The notes under the pieces are model-generated. The model did not search any database and was not told the DNA's origin. It worked only from the letters and a program-made list of their open reading frames with translations. A program made the position numbers and the translations under genes. From assembly GCA_965279295.1 (NCBI GenBank), contig CBDIHQ010000018.1: a stretch of DNA of 64,000 nt, one strand, 5' to 3'. Of this stretch, positions 43,946 to 53,016 are shown piece after piece. Source of the stretch: Aquabacter sp965279295 (GTDB lineage Bacteria; Pseudomonadota; Alphaproteobacteria; Rhizobiales; Xanthobacteraceae). Positions within the stretch are counted from its first letter, which is position 1, and each line of letters opens with the position of its first letter.

Positions 43946-44257
43946 ATGTCCAGAATCATTCATTGGGTTTCGGGGTGCGCGGCAACGGCCGCGTGCCTGA
44001 TGCCGCTAGCGGCGCTTGCGCAGGCGGGCATGCCCGACAGCCGCAAGATGAGCTGCGAGCAGGTCCAGAGCCTGATGGCCCGCTCGGGGGCGGCGCTGCT
44101 CGCGACCGGCTCGACCACCTATGACCGCTATGTCAGGGACGTCGGCTATTGCCCGGCCGGTGACGTCACCAAGCCCCAGTGGGTGCCCACGCTAAACGGC
44201 CAGTGCTTCGTCGGCGCCATCTGCTGGGATCCCAGTACCGACGCCGGACGGAACTGA
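43946..44257 (+). CDS. Small secreted four-Cys protein, copy 2
   Basis: A 103-residue paralog of the preceding gene, with the same Cys pattern: KMSCEQVQSLMARSGAALL ... VGYCPAGDVTKPQWVPT ... GQCFVGAICWDPS. The copies share about half their mature residues by eye, including the motif YDRYVRDV/FNRYVKDA. Signal peptide CAATAACLMPLAALAQA. AAGGAG lies before the ATG. It shows a local duplication. Confidence 0.8.
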   Translation: MSRIIHWVSGCAATAACLMPLAALAQAGMPDSRKMSCEQVQSLMARSGAALLATGSTTYDRYVRDVGYCPAGDVTKPQWVPTLNGQCFVGAICWDPSTDAGRN

Positions 44258-44345
44258 TCCAACCTCGCCCGCCTGACGCCAAACGGCGTTGCGCGGGCGT
44301 GTTTGATCTGCGCAATTTGCTCCGGTCATCGGTTTGGAGGCAGCA

Positions 44346-44906
44346 ATGCGCAGCATCTATGCGGTCGGCTTTTCGCTCGCCTTCGCCCTGCTGATCCTCC
44401 TCGCGCCGCCGGCCTGGGCGCAGGGCAGCACCGCCGGATTCAAGGCGTGCACGAGCACATTCGCCCTATGCACGGTCGCACCCTGCCTGCCGATTCCCGG
44501 CAACGACAAGCAGGTCTCCTGCTCCTGCACGGTGAACAAAGGCTATTCGGCGAGCCAGGCGGACTGCCAGGGCGTCAAGGATACCGCGCAGGGACAGCAG
44601 ATCTTCTCGCGCTATTCCCCGGTGAAAAGCTACGCGGTGTGCAGCAAGGACCAGCCGTGGGCTTGGTGCCTCGACAAGCCCTGCATCATCGACAAGAACA
44701 ACCCGAACGCCGCCGCCTGCACCTGCGATCTCGTGAAGAACCTCGGCGACTATGTGATCGTCACCGCATCCGCCACGCAGGCCACCTGCACCACTGGCGT
44801 GATCTCCTCGGCGACCGTGCAGGGCATCACCGAGATCACCGACTTCCTGAAGACCACCAAGACCCTCAAGCCCTACCCGATTCAGGTCGTCACGCCCGCC
44901 AAATGA
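44346..44906 (+). CDS. Secreted Cys-rich protein
   Basis: A 186-residue exported protein (signal FSLAFALLILLAPPAWA). It has ten mature Cys, mostly in CxC and CxxxxC pairs (FKACTSTFALCTVAPC, VSCSCTVNKGYS, WCLDKPCIID, AACTCDLV), forming two apparent half-repeats (about 30-80 and 95-150). No family is recognised. TTGGAGG precedes the ATG at 44346. An IS481 element sits 7 bp past its stop. It lies downstream of the two four-Cys genes and may be their operon partner. Confidence 0.8.
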   Translation: MRSIYAVGFSLAFALLILLAPPAWAQGSTAGFKACTSTFALCTVAPCLPIPGNDKQVSCSCTVNKGYSASQADCQGVKDTAQGQQIFSRYSPVKSYAVCSKDQPWAWCLDKPCIIDKNNPNAAACTCDLVKNLGDYVIVTASATQATCTTGVISSATVQGITEITDFLKTTKTLKPYPIQVVTPAK

Positions 44907-44913
44907 AGGCTAG

Positions 44914-45932
44914 TTGTTTGATCCCGGGCTTTGATGGTGCAGTCTTTTCGCGGGAGTGGAGGGAGGCACTATGGGCCAGTTTCTACACGGGAGCGCCACG
45001 ACGACTGAGGCAGTCCGTCGAGCGATACAGCATAGTCAAGAGAGCCTGAGGGCTCTGGCGAAGCGCTATGGGATCAACCAGAAGACCGTCGCCAAGTGGA
45101 AGAAGCGGACCTCGGTCGCCGATCTGCCGACTGGTCCGAGAGAGCCGACATCGACGGTTCTGTCGATTGAAGAAGAGGCCATCATCATCGCTTTCCGCCG
45201 GCATACGCTGCTGCCGCTCGACGACTGCCTCTATGCCTTGCAGGCGACGATCCCGCATCTGACGCGCTCATCCCTGCATCGCTGCCTGCAGCGCCACGGC
45301 ATCAGCCGGCTGCCGGAGGTGGAGGGCGACAAGAAGCCGAAGAGGCGGTTCAAGTCCTATCCGATCGGCTTTTTCCATATCGATATCGCCGAGGTGCAGA
45401 CCGCCGAGGGCAAGCTGTACCTTTACGTAGCCATTGACCGCACGAGCAAGTTCGCCTTCGTGCAGGTCGTCAGGAAGACAGGCCGGAGCTCAGCCTCGGC
45501 CTTTCTCATGGCCTTGATCAACGCGGTGCCCTACCGGATCCATACCGTTCTTACCGACAACGGCATCCAGTTCACCTTTCCGCCTCGCTACGCCGATGGG
45601 CCGACAGCTCGCTACATCACCCATATGTTCGACATGCGCTGCCGAGAGAACGGCATCGAGCACCGCCTGACTAAAGTGAAGCACCCCTGGACCAATGGCC
45701 AGGTCGAGCGGATGAACCGGACCATCAAGGAAGCGACCGTCAAGCGCTTCCACTACGACGACCATCATCAGTTCGAAACGCATCTCACCGACTTCGTCGC
45801 CGCATACAATTTCGGCCGGCGCCTGAAGACCCTCAGGGGGCTCACGCCCTACGAGTTCATCTGCAAATGCTGGACTTCAGAGCCAGAGAGATTCATCCTC
45901 GACCCCATCCATCAAATGCCGGGACTAAACAC
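44914..45932 (+). mobile_element. IS481-family insertion sequence
   Basis: A 1019-bp element. Terminal inverted repeats of about 24 bp (left 44914-44937, right 45909-45932, TGTTTGATCCCGG versus TGTTTAGTCCCGG) share most bases. CTAG occurs at both outer ends (44910-44913 and 45933-45936), consistent with duplication of the CTAG target known for IS481. It carries one intact transposase and sits between the stops of two convergent genes, so it disrupts nothing visible. Confidence 0.88.
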
Positions 45933-45936
45933 CTAG
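44971..45936 (+). CDS. IS481-family transposase
   Basis: A 321-residue DDE transposase: N-terminal HTH (ESLRALAKRYGINQKTVAKW), then the integrase core with the first Asp in FFHIDIAEV, second in LTDNGIQF, and Glu in NGQVERMNRTIKE. Length and motifs are complete, so it may be active. The GGGAGG site precedes the ATG. Its TAG stop (45934-45936) is made by the CTAG flanking repeat, outside the element proper. Confidence 0.93.
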   Translation: MGQFLHGSATTTEAVRRAIQHSQESLRALAKRYGINQKTVAKWKKRTSVADLPTGPREPTSTVLSIEEEAIIIAFRRHTLLPLDDCLYALQATIPHLTRSSLHRCLQRHGISRLPEVEGDKKPKRRFKSYPIGFFHIDIAEVQTAEGKLYLYVAIDRTSKFAFVQVVRKTGRSSASAFLMALINAVPYRIHTVLTDNGIQFTFPPRYADGPTARYITHMFDMRCRENGIEHRLTKVKHPWTNGQVERMNRTIKEATVKRFHYDDHHQFETHLTDFVAAYNFGRRLKTLRGLTPYEFICKCWTSEPERFILDPIHQMPGLNT

Positions 45937-45950
45937 TCAGCAACTGAACG

Positions 45951-47870
45951 CTACTCGGCAAGCCCGTGGGCTTTGAGCGAGGCCGTGATGTCGTCCAGCA
46001 CACCAGGATCGTCGATGGTCGCGGGCGGTGTCCAGGGGTCGCTATCCGCGATCTTCTTCATGGTGCCGCGCAGGATCTTGCCGGAGCGGGTTTTCGGCAG
46101 GCGCGGCACGGTGATGGCGAGCTTGAATGCGGCCACCGGGCCGATGCGCTCGCGCACCAGGGCGACCAATTCCTTCTCGATGATCTCCGGCGCCTTGCGA
46201 TCCCCCGCCTTGAGCACCACAAACCCGCAAGGCACCTCACCCTTCAGACTGTCCTTCACGCCGATGACCGCACATTCCGCAACATCGGGGTGCGAGGCCA
46301 GAACCTCCTCCATGCCGCCGGTTGAGAGGCGATGGCCGGCGACATTGATGATGTCGTCGGTGCGGCCCATGACGAAGACATAGCCGTCCGCGTCGATGAA
46401 GCCGGCATCGGCGGTTTTGCAATAGCCGGGAAATTCGCTGAGGTAGCCCTCGCGAAACCGCTCGTCCTGCTGCCAGAGGGTCGGCAGGCAACCGGGAGGC
46501 AACGGAAGCTTGATGACGATGGAGCCCATCGTGCCGGCGGGCACCGGCTTGGCCGCCTCGTCCACCACCTGCAAATCGTATCCCGGCATCGGCACCGTCG
46601 CGGAGCCCGGTTTGACCGGCAGAAGGCCGAGGCCCACCGGATTTCCGGCAATCGCCCAGCCGGTCTCGGTCTGCCACCAATGGTCCACAACCGGCACCTT
46701 CAGCTTCTCCTGCGCCCATTGGACGGTGTCGGGATCGGCCCGCTCGCCTGCGAGGAACAGGGTGCGAAAGGCGGAGAGGTCGCGGCCCGCGAGGCGGGTG
46801 GCGTCGGGGTCTTCCTTCTTGATGGCGCGCAGCGCGGTCGGGGCGGTGAACAGCGCCACCACTTTGTGCTCCTCGATCACCCGCCAGAATGCGCCGGGAT
46901 CGGGCGTGCCCACAGGCTTGCCCTCGAAGACCACTGAGGTGGCGCCGAGGATCAGCGGCGCATAGACGATATAGGAATGGCCAACCACCCAGCCGATGTC
47001 AGAGGCGGTCCAGAACACCTCGCCCGGCTTGATGCCGTAGAGGTTTTCCATGGTCCAGCGCAGCGCCACGAGGTGGCCGGCGGTGTCGCGCACCACGCCC
47101 TTCGGCAGGCCCGTGGTGCCCGACGTGTAGAGGATATAGAGCGGGTCGGTGGCCCCCATGGAGGCACAGTCCGCCCCCTTGCCGGCGGCGGCCGTTGCAG
47201 CACGCAGCGTGGCCCAGTCGAGATCGCGCCCCTCGACCAGTTCGCATTCAAGCTGCGGGCGCTGAAGGATCACGCAGGCGGACGGCTTCACTGCGGCAAG
47301 TTCAATGGCCTGATCGAGCAGCGGCTTGTAGGCGACGATCCGGTTCGGCTCGATGCCGCAGGAGGCGGCGAGGATCACCTTGGGGGCGGCATCCTCGATC
47401 CGCGCCGCCAATTCCTTCGCGGCGAACCCGCCGAACACCACCGAGTGCACAGCGCCGATGCGGGCGCAGGCGAGCATCGCCACCACCGCTTCCAGAACCA
47501 TCGGCATGTAGATGACGACGCGGTCGCCCTTCTCCACCCCGAGTTCGCGCAGCGCCGCCCCGAGGGTGCGCACCTCGGCAAGCAGTTCGGAATAGGTCAG
47601 CTTACGGACTGAGCCGGTAACGGGACTATCGTGGATCAGCGCCACCTGCGCGCCGCGTCCCGCGTCCACATGGCGATCGACTGCGTTGTAGCAGGTGTTG
47701 CAGAGGCCGCCGACGAACCAGCGCCCATAGACGCCAAGCGCGGCGTCGAAGATCGCGCGGGGCTGGGCGATCCAGGAAATGTCCTTGGCCGCCTGCGCCC
47801 AGAATGCTTCCGGGTTCTCACGCCACTGGCCGTAGACCTCGGCATAGCGGCTGGCGGTGCGATCGGACAT
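45951..47870 (-). CDS. prpE: Propionyl-CoA synthetase
   Basis: A 639-residue AMP-forming ligase of the Acs/PrpE group. Core motifs: YTSGTTGLPKGVV, WWQTETGWAI, GRTDDIINVAGHRLSTG, and the catalytic Lys in PKTRSGKILRGTMKKIAD. The N-terminal segment (FWAQAAKDISWIAQP, GGLCNTCYNAVDRHV) and length match PrpE more than Acs, so propionate, a product of odd-chain oxidation, is the likely substrate. It is divergent from another acyl-CoA ligase. Confidence 0.88.
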   Translation of the reverse strand: MSDRTASRYAEVYGQWRENPEAFWAQAAKDISWIAQPRAIFDAALGVYGRWFVGGLCNTCYNAVDRHVDAGRGAQVALIHDSPVTGSVRKLTYSELLAEVRTLGAALRELGVEKGDRVVIYMPMVLEAVVAMLACARIGAVHSVVFGGFAAKELAARIEDAAPKVILAASCGIEPNRIVAYKPLLDQAIELAAVKPSACVILQRPQLECELVEGRDLDWATLRAATAAAGKGADCASMGATDPLYILYTSGTTGLPKGVVRDTAGHLVALRWTMENLYGIKPGEVFWTASDIGWVVGHSYIVYAPLILGATSVVFEGKPVGTPDPGAFWRVIEEHKVVALFTAPTALRAIKKEDPDATRLAGRDLSAFRTLFLAGERADPDTVQWAQEKLKVPVVDHWWQTETGWAIAGNPVGLGLLPVKPGSATVPMPGYDLQVVDEAAKPVPAGTMGSIVIKLPLPPGCLPTLWQQDERFREGYLSEFPGYCKTADAGFIDADGYVFVMGRTDDIINVAGHRLSTGGMEEVLASHPDVAECAVIGVKDSLKGEVPCGFVVLKAGDRKAPEIIEKELVALVRERIGPVAAFKLAITVPRLPKTRSGKILRGTMKKIADSDPWTPPATIDDPGVLDDITASLKAHGLAE

Positions 47871-47885
47871 GGCGTTTCCCCGGAT

Positions 47886-47903
47886 GCGGATTTTGTTATC
47901 CGC
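47886..47903. promoter_or_regulatory. Inverted repeat in the prpE leader
   Basis: GCGGAT-N6-ATCCGC, a perfect 6-bp dyad 16 bp before the prpE start. It may be an operator or leader hairpin. A GATACAT follows at 47904-47910, the same heptamer as half of the merR dyad at 9412-9418. Confidence 0.3.
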
Positions 47904-48059
47904 GATACATGCGCAGGCACGCCGACAAGGCAAGTCCGGCGGATTGCGTAAGACCTTCGTCGCGCGCGGCGGCGATTGCGCTCGCATGAAACGCTCGGGT
48001 AGGTTCACCCCCAATGTCCGGCCGCCGGACGAAGAACAGACATGCGTTGGGGAGGACCG

Positions 48060-49685
48060 ATGCCCGGCATCTATGATCAGAACCTGGAGCGCAATCCGGC
48101 CAACTATCAGCCGCTGACGCCGCTGGGGTTTCTGGAGCGGGCGGCGGCGGTGTTTCCCGAGCGCCCGGCCATCGTCCATGGCGCCCAGCGCCGGACCTAT
48201 TGCGAATTCTATGACCGCTCCCGCCGCTTAGCCTCGGCGCTGGAGCAGCGCAGGATCGGCGTGGGCGACACCGTGGCGGTGATGCTGCCCAACATCCCGC
48301 CCATGCTGGAGGCCCATTACGGCGTGCCCATGTGCGGGGCGGTGCTGAATTCCCTGAACACCCGGCTGGATGCGCCGATCCTTGCCTTCATCCTCGATCA
48401 CGGCGAGGCGAAGGTGCTGATCTCCGACCGGGAGTTCTCTCCGGTCATCAAGGCGGCGCTGGCGCTGGTCAAGCGCAAGCCGCTGGTGATCGACTATGAC
48501 GACCCGGAATATTCCGGGGCCGGCGAGCGGCTCGGCGAAATCGACTATGAGGATTTCCTCGCCACGGGCGATCCCGCCTACGCCTGGGAGATGCCGTCGG
48601 ACGAGTGGAACGCCATCTGCCTCAACTACACCTCAGGCACCACCGGCGACCCCAAGGGCGTGGTCTACCACCATCGTGGCGCCCACCTGCTGGCGAACGG
48701 CAACATCATCACCTGCGGCATGGGGCGGCATCCGGTCTATCTGTGGACGCTGCCCATGTTCCACTGCAATGGCTGGTGCTTCCCATGGTCGATCTGCGCG
48801 GTGGCCGGCACCCATGTGTGCCTGCGCCAGGTCCGCGCCAAGCCGATCTTCGATGCCATCGCCGATCTCGGCGTCACCCATATGTGCGGTGCGCCGATCA
48901 TCATGACGACGCTGCTGAACGCGCCGGAGAGCGACAAGCGCGCCCTGCCCCGCACCGTCGAGTTCATCACCGCCGCCGCCCCGCCGCCGCCCGCCGTCCT
49001 GGCAGCGATGCAGGAGGCCGGCTTCAACGTCACCCATGTCTACGGGCTCACCGAGGTCTATGGCCCGGCGGTGGTGAACGATTGGAACGAGGAATGGAAC
49101 ACGCTGCCCGCCGGCGAGCAGGCGGAGAAGAAGTCGCGCCAGGGCGTGCGCTACGGCGCCCTGGAGGCGCTTGATGTGCTCGATCCCGAGACCATGGAGA
49201 GCGTGCCTGCGGATGGGGAAACGCTGGGCGAGGTGATGTTCCGGGGCAATGTTGTGATGAAGGGCTATCTGAAAAACCCGTCCGCCACCAAGGCCGCTTT
49301 CGCCCGCGGCTGGTTCCATTCCGGGGACCTCGGCGTGAAGCATCCCGATGGCTACGTTCAGCTCAAGGATCGCTCCAAGGACATCATCATTTCCGGCGGC
49401 GAGAACATCTCATCCATTGAGGTGGAAGACGCGCTTTACAAGCATCCTGCCGTCAGCGCAGCGGCGGTGGTGGCGCGGCCGGACGATAAATGGGGCGAGA
49501 CCCCGGTCGCCTTCATCGAGTTGAAGGCAGGCGCCACGACAACGGCGGAGGAACTGCTCGCTCATTGCCGGGCGAATCTCGCCCATTTCAAATGCCCTCG
49601 CCACATTGTGTTCGAGGAGATTCCCAAGACGTCCACCGGGAAAATCCAGAAATTCCGGTTGCGGGATATGGCAAAAGCGGTCTGA
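48060..49685 (+). CDS. AMP-forming acyl-CoA ligase (DmdB-like)
   Basis: A 541-residue protein of the group that includes 3-methylmercaptopropionyl-CoA ligase and medium-chain acyl-CoA synthetases. Motifs: NYTSGTTGDPKGVVYHHRG, YGLTEVYGPAVV, GWFHSGDLGVKHPDGYVQL, KDRSKDIIISGGENISS and PKTSTGKIQKF with the catalytic Lys. The exact acyl substrate cannot be read from sequence. GGGGAGG lies before the ATG. Confidence 0.88.
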   Translation: MPGIYDQNLERNPANYQPLTPLGFLERAAAVFPERPAIVHGAQRRTYCEFYDRSRRLASALEQRRIGVGDTVAVMLPNIPPMLEAHYGVPMCGAVLNSLNTRLDAPILAFILDHGEAKVLISDREFSPVIKAALALVKRKPLVIDYDDPEYSGAGERLGEIDYEDFLATGDPAYAWEMPSDEWNAICLNYTSGTTGDPKGVVYHHRGAHLLANGNIITCGMGRHPVYLWTLPMFHCNGWCFPWSICAVAGTHVCLRQVRAKPIFDAIADLGVTHMCGAPIIMTTLLNAPESDKRALPRTVEFITAAAPPPPAVLAAMQEAGFNVTHVYGLTEVYGPAVVNDWNEEWNTLPAGEQAEKKSRQGVRYGALEALDVLDPETMESVPADGETLGEVMFRGNVVMKGYLKNPSATKAAFARGWFHSGDLGVKHPDGYVQLKDRSKDIIISGGENISSIEVEDALYKHPAVSAAAVVARPDDKWGETPVAFIELKAGATTTAEELLAHCRANLAHFKCPRHIVFEEIPKTSTGKIQKFRLRDMAKAV

Positions 49686-49790
49686 AAACCTGCCGTTGGG
49701 GCGGTTACATGACACAGCGGTAACGGTGCGGACATCGTCCGTTTAGGTCGAAGCAGAGTATGGTCGGCAACGAAACCGACCGGACCCAGC

Positions 49791-51533
49791 ATGCGCGCAC
49801 TGTTCAAGTTGCTCGGCGACATCCGCCGCCTCGCCCTTCCTTATTTCCGCAGCGACGAAAAATGGGTTGCGCTGGGCCTGCTCGGTGCGGTGGTGGCGCT
49901 GGAACTGGCCTGGGTCTACGCCACGGTGCTGCTGAACGAATGGAACAGCGCGTTCTACAACGCCATCCAGGAAAAGGATTATCCCGAGTTCCAGCACCAG
50001 TTGCTGATCTTCTGCGGCATCGCGGTGTGCGCCATCGTGGTGGCGGTCTACCAGATCTACCTGAAGCAATGGCTGGAGATCCGCTGGCGCCGCTGGCTGA
50101 CGCGCCGCTATCTCTCACAATGGCTGAGCGACGACACCTATTACCGCCTGCGTGTCCAGGGCGATGCGGCCGACAATCCGGACCAGCGGATTGCCGACGA
50201 TATCCGCCTTTTCGTCGGCCAAACCATTTCCAATGGTATCGGTCTGTTCGGCACCGTCGTGTCCTTGGTTTCCTTCAGCGTGATCCTCTGGAATCTTTCC
50301 GGAGCCTTCGATTTCACGCTGCTTGGCACCGACTTCGCCGTTCCGGGATATCTGTTCTGGGCGGCGTTGATTTACGCGGGTGTGGGGACCTGGCTCGCGC
50401 ACCTCATTGGCCGCGTGCTGGTGAAGATCAATTTCAACCAGCAGCGATATCAGGCGGACTTTCGCGTCGACCTCGTTCGCGTTCGCGAAAATAGCGAACA
50501 GATAGCCATGCTGCGTGGAGAGGGGGCGGAACAGCGGCGCCTCGACATGCGGTTTTCCCATATTTGGGGCAACTTCTTCGACCTGATGCGGGCCCAGAAG
50601 CGCCTCACCTGGTTCACCGCCGGCTACAACCAGATCTCCACCATCTTTCCTTATGTGGTGGTGGCGCCGGCCTATTTCTCCGGCGCCATCCTGCTTGGCC
50701 CGCTGATGCAGACCGCAAGTGCATTCGCCTCGGTTCAGGGCGCCTTCTCTTTCTTCATCACGTCCTATTCGGACCTTGCCGAGTGGACAGCGGTGGTGAA
50801 CCGTCTCACCGGCTTCGAGCGCAACATGGCGGCCGCCAAGATCAGTGCCGCAGCGCCCGCCTTTCCCCACACCCAGGGCGGCACCGAGCCGCTGCATATC
50901 GCCCACATGGATGTGCGGCTGCCCAAGGGTGATGCGCTTATCGAGGTCGAGGATCTCGCGCTGCGCTCCGGCGAGCGGGTGCTGGTGATGGGGCCGTCCG
51001 GGTCTGGCAAGACCACGCTGTTCCGCGCAATCGCAGGCATTTGGCCGTTCGGCAAGGGCGAGGTGAAGCTTGCCGACGAAGGGCGGGTCATGATCCTGCC
51101 GCAGCGGCCTTATGTGCCGGTCGGCCGGCTCGACGCCGCCCTCGCCTATCCCCGCGAACCCGTGGACTATGGCAACGCCGAGCTTCAAGCGGCGCTCGAA
51201 GCCGTCGGCCTGCCCGCCCTCATCGCCCGCCTGGGCGAGGAGGCGCTGTGGCCGGACGTGCTCTCCACCGGCGAGCAGCAGCGTCTGTCGCTCGCCCGCG
51301 CCCTTCTGGTGCGCCCGCGCGTGCTGTTGCTGGACGAGGCCACCGCCGCGCTCGACGAGCCGTCCGAGGCCGCACTGTATGCCATGCTGCGCGAGCGCCT
51401 TGCCGATACCACGGTGCTCTCCATCGGCCACCGCCACACGCTGAAGGATTTCCACGACCGCCAGCTGGTCCTGGACGGCGACGCCGCGCCGCGCCGCCTC
51501 GTCGCGGCACCGCTGGCGCCCGCGACTGCCTGA
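49791..51533 (+). CDS. ABC exporter/importer of the BacA/YddA/ABCD group
   Basis: A 580-residue half-transporter: an N-terminal ABC_membrane_2 domain with about six helices (residues 20-340; EWNSAFYNAIQEKDY, GLFGTVVSLVSFSVILW) fused to an ATPase with Walker A MGPSGSGKTT, signature LSTGEQQRLSLARAL and Walker B LLLDEATAALDE. It works as a homodimer. Relatives move peptides, vitamin B12 or very long-chain acyl-CoA; the close BacA-type ATPases of rhizobia affect very long-chain fatty acids in lipid A. Substrate remains open. Confidence 0.88.
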   Translation: MRALFKLLGDIRRLALPYFRSDEKWVALGLLGAVVALELAWVYATVLLNEWNSAFYNAIQEKDYPEFQHQLLIFCGIAVCAIVVAVYQIYLKQWLEIRWRRWLTRRYLSQWLSDDTYYRLRVQGDAADNPDQRIADDIRLFVGQTISNGIGLFGTVVSLVSFSVILWNLSGAFDFTLLGTDFAVPGYLFWAALIYAGVGTWLAHLIGRVLVKINFNQQRYQADFRVDLVRVRENSEQIAMLRGEGAEQRRLDMRFSHIWGNFFDLMRAQKRLTWFTAGYNQISTIFPYVVVAPAYFSGAILLGPLMQTASAFASVQGAFSFFITSYSDLAEWTAVVNRLTGFERNMAAAKISAAAPAFPHTQGGTEPLHIAHMDVRLPKGDALIEVEDLALRSGERVLVMGPSGSGKTTLFRAIAGIWPFGKGEVKLADEGRVMILPQRPYVPVGRLDAALAYPREPVDYGNAELQAALEAVGLPALIARLGEEALWPDVLSTGEQQRLSLARALLVRPRVLLLDEATAALDEPSEAALYAMLRERLADTTVLSIGHRHTLKDFHDRQLVLDGDAAPRRLVAAPLAPATA

Positions 51534-51628
51534 CGAGCCGCTACGCCCCCATGCCGCACTTGCGGCAGGGGGCTTGGGGCCGTTAACTCACCCTGGGCTG
51601 GCATGCGGCCGGCGGCGGGGGAACGGGC

Positions 51629-53002
51629 GTGGATGCTTCCGGTAAAACCGGCGAAAGCCGCTTGAGCGATGCGGCCTATTACATCGTCGCCATCCTGGTC
51701 GGTGCCGTGGTCGGGGTGATCGGCACGGTCTTCCACCTCAGCGTGGATGCTGCGTCCCATTGGTCCGATATGGTGCGCGGCAGCGGGATGACCGGCTTCC
51801 CGCTCCTGCTGGTCGTCGCCCTCATCGCCGCCGCGCTCGTCGTGGCGTCCGTCTGGCTGGTGCGCACCTTCGCACCCGAGGCGGCAGGTTCGGGTGTCCA
51901 GGAAATCGAAGGCGCGCTTGAGGGGCTGCGAGAGGTGCGCTGGAAGCGCATCCTGCCGGTCAAGTTCGTCGGCGGCTTGATGGCGCTGAGTTCAGGGCTG
52001 GTGGCCGGGCGCGAAGGACCGACCATCCATATGGGCGCCTCAGTGGCTCAGGCCGCCTCGGAATGGCTCGGGTTGTCGACGCGCGACATGCGCGGGCTGC
52101 TCTCCGCCGGCGGCGCGGCGGGACTTGCCGCCGCCTTCAATGCGCCGCTCGCCGCCATCCTGTTCGTCATCGAGGAAACCCGCCGGCAGTTTCCTTACGG
52201 GCTGCGCACCTACACCGCCGTGATCCTCGGCTCCGTCACCAGCGCCATCGTTACGGAAAGCATCGCCGGGGTCGGCCCGGATATGCTGCTCGTCGTGCCG
52301 GAGATGCCGCTTTACCTCCTGCCGGCCTTCGTGGGGCTCGGCGCGCTGCTGGGCGTGGTGGGGGTCGCGTTCAACGCCGCTCTGGTCTGGTCGCTGGATT
52401 TCGCCCGCAGCATCGGGCTGCGCTGGTCGTTCTACATCGTGCCCGGCGTCGTGGGCCTCACCATCGGCGTGCTGCTGATCGTGCTGCCCGAGGCGACGCT
52501 TGGCGGGGAACTCCTCGCGGTGACGCTGGCGCGGGAAAATCTGCCCCTGATGGTGTTGGCCGGCATCGTTCTGATCCGCTTCGTGATGACCATGGCAAGC
52601 TATTCCACCGGCGTTCCCGGCGGCATCTTCGCCCCCATCCTCGCGCTCGCAACTGCCGTGGGCGTGCTTTACGGCTCGACGCTGGGCGCATTCATTCCCC
52701 TGCCCCATGGCATATTGGCGGCGCTCGCGGTGGCTGCCATGGGCGGGCTGTTCTCCTCCACGGTGCGTGCGCCGCTGGTGGGGGTGGTGCTGGTGGCGGA
52801 ACTCACCGGCGCCTACACCGTGCTGGTGCCCGTCATCCTCACCTGCGTGTTCGCGAATCTGGTGGCCGAGGCGCTGGGCGGAAAGCCGATCTACGAGGTG
52901 CTGCTGGAGCGCACCCTGCGCCTTGCCGGCCAGACCCCGCCGAAAGAGCCGGAAGGCGCCGAACAGATCGGCGGTTGGGACGAGCGCGAACACAAGGGCT
53001 GA
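51629..53002 (+). CDS. ClC-family chloride/proton antiporter
   Basis: A 457-residue membrane protein. ClC motifs: GSGVQEIEG (here Q replaces the usual P of GSGIP), the gating-Glu motif GREGPTIHMG, the proton Glu in VIEETRRQFPYG, and GVPGGIFAP. The two Glu needed for coupled exchange are retained, so it is probably a Cl-/H+ antiporter and not a channel. It is missing cytoplasmic CBS domains. GTG start at 51629 with GGGGGA upstream. Confidence 0.9.
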   Translation: MDASGKTGESRLSDAAYYIVAILVGAVVGVIGTVFHLSVDAASHWSDMVRGSGMTGFPLLLVVALIAAALVVASVWLVRTFAPEAAGSGVQEIEGALEGLREVRWKRILPVKFVGGLMALSSGLVAGREGPTIHMGASVAQAASEWLGLSTRDMRGLLSAGGAAGLAAAFNAPLAAILFVIEETRRQFPYGLRTYTAVILGSVTSAIVTESIAGVGPDMLLVVPEMPLYLLPAFVGLGALLGVVGVAFNAALVWSLDFARSIGLRWSFYIVPGVVGLTIGVLLIVLPEATLGGELLAVTLARENLPLMVLAGIVLIRFVMTMASYSTGVPGGIFAPILALATAVGVLYGSTLGAFIPLPHGILAALAVAAMGGLFSSTVRAPLVGVVLVAELTGAYTVLVPVILTCVFANLVAEALGGKPIYEVLLERTLRLAGQTPPKEPEGAEQIGGWDEREHKG

Positions 53003-53016
53003 CCGCCGCGCGCCGT

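Noticed and set aside
42602..44257. A 551-codon plus-strand frame across the metallo-hydrolase and the Cys-rich genes.
   Set aside because: It runs antisense through the metallo-hydrolase gene and only ends in the frame of the second Cys-rich protein by chance. The strong ribosome sites at 43608 and 43946 mark the real genes.
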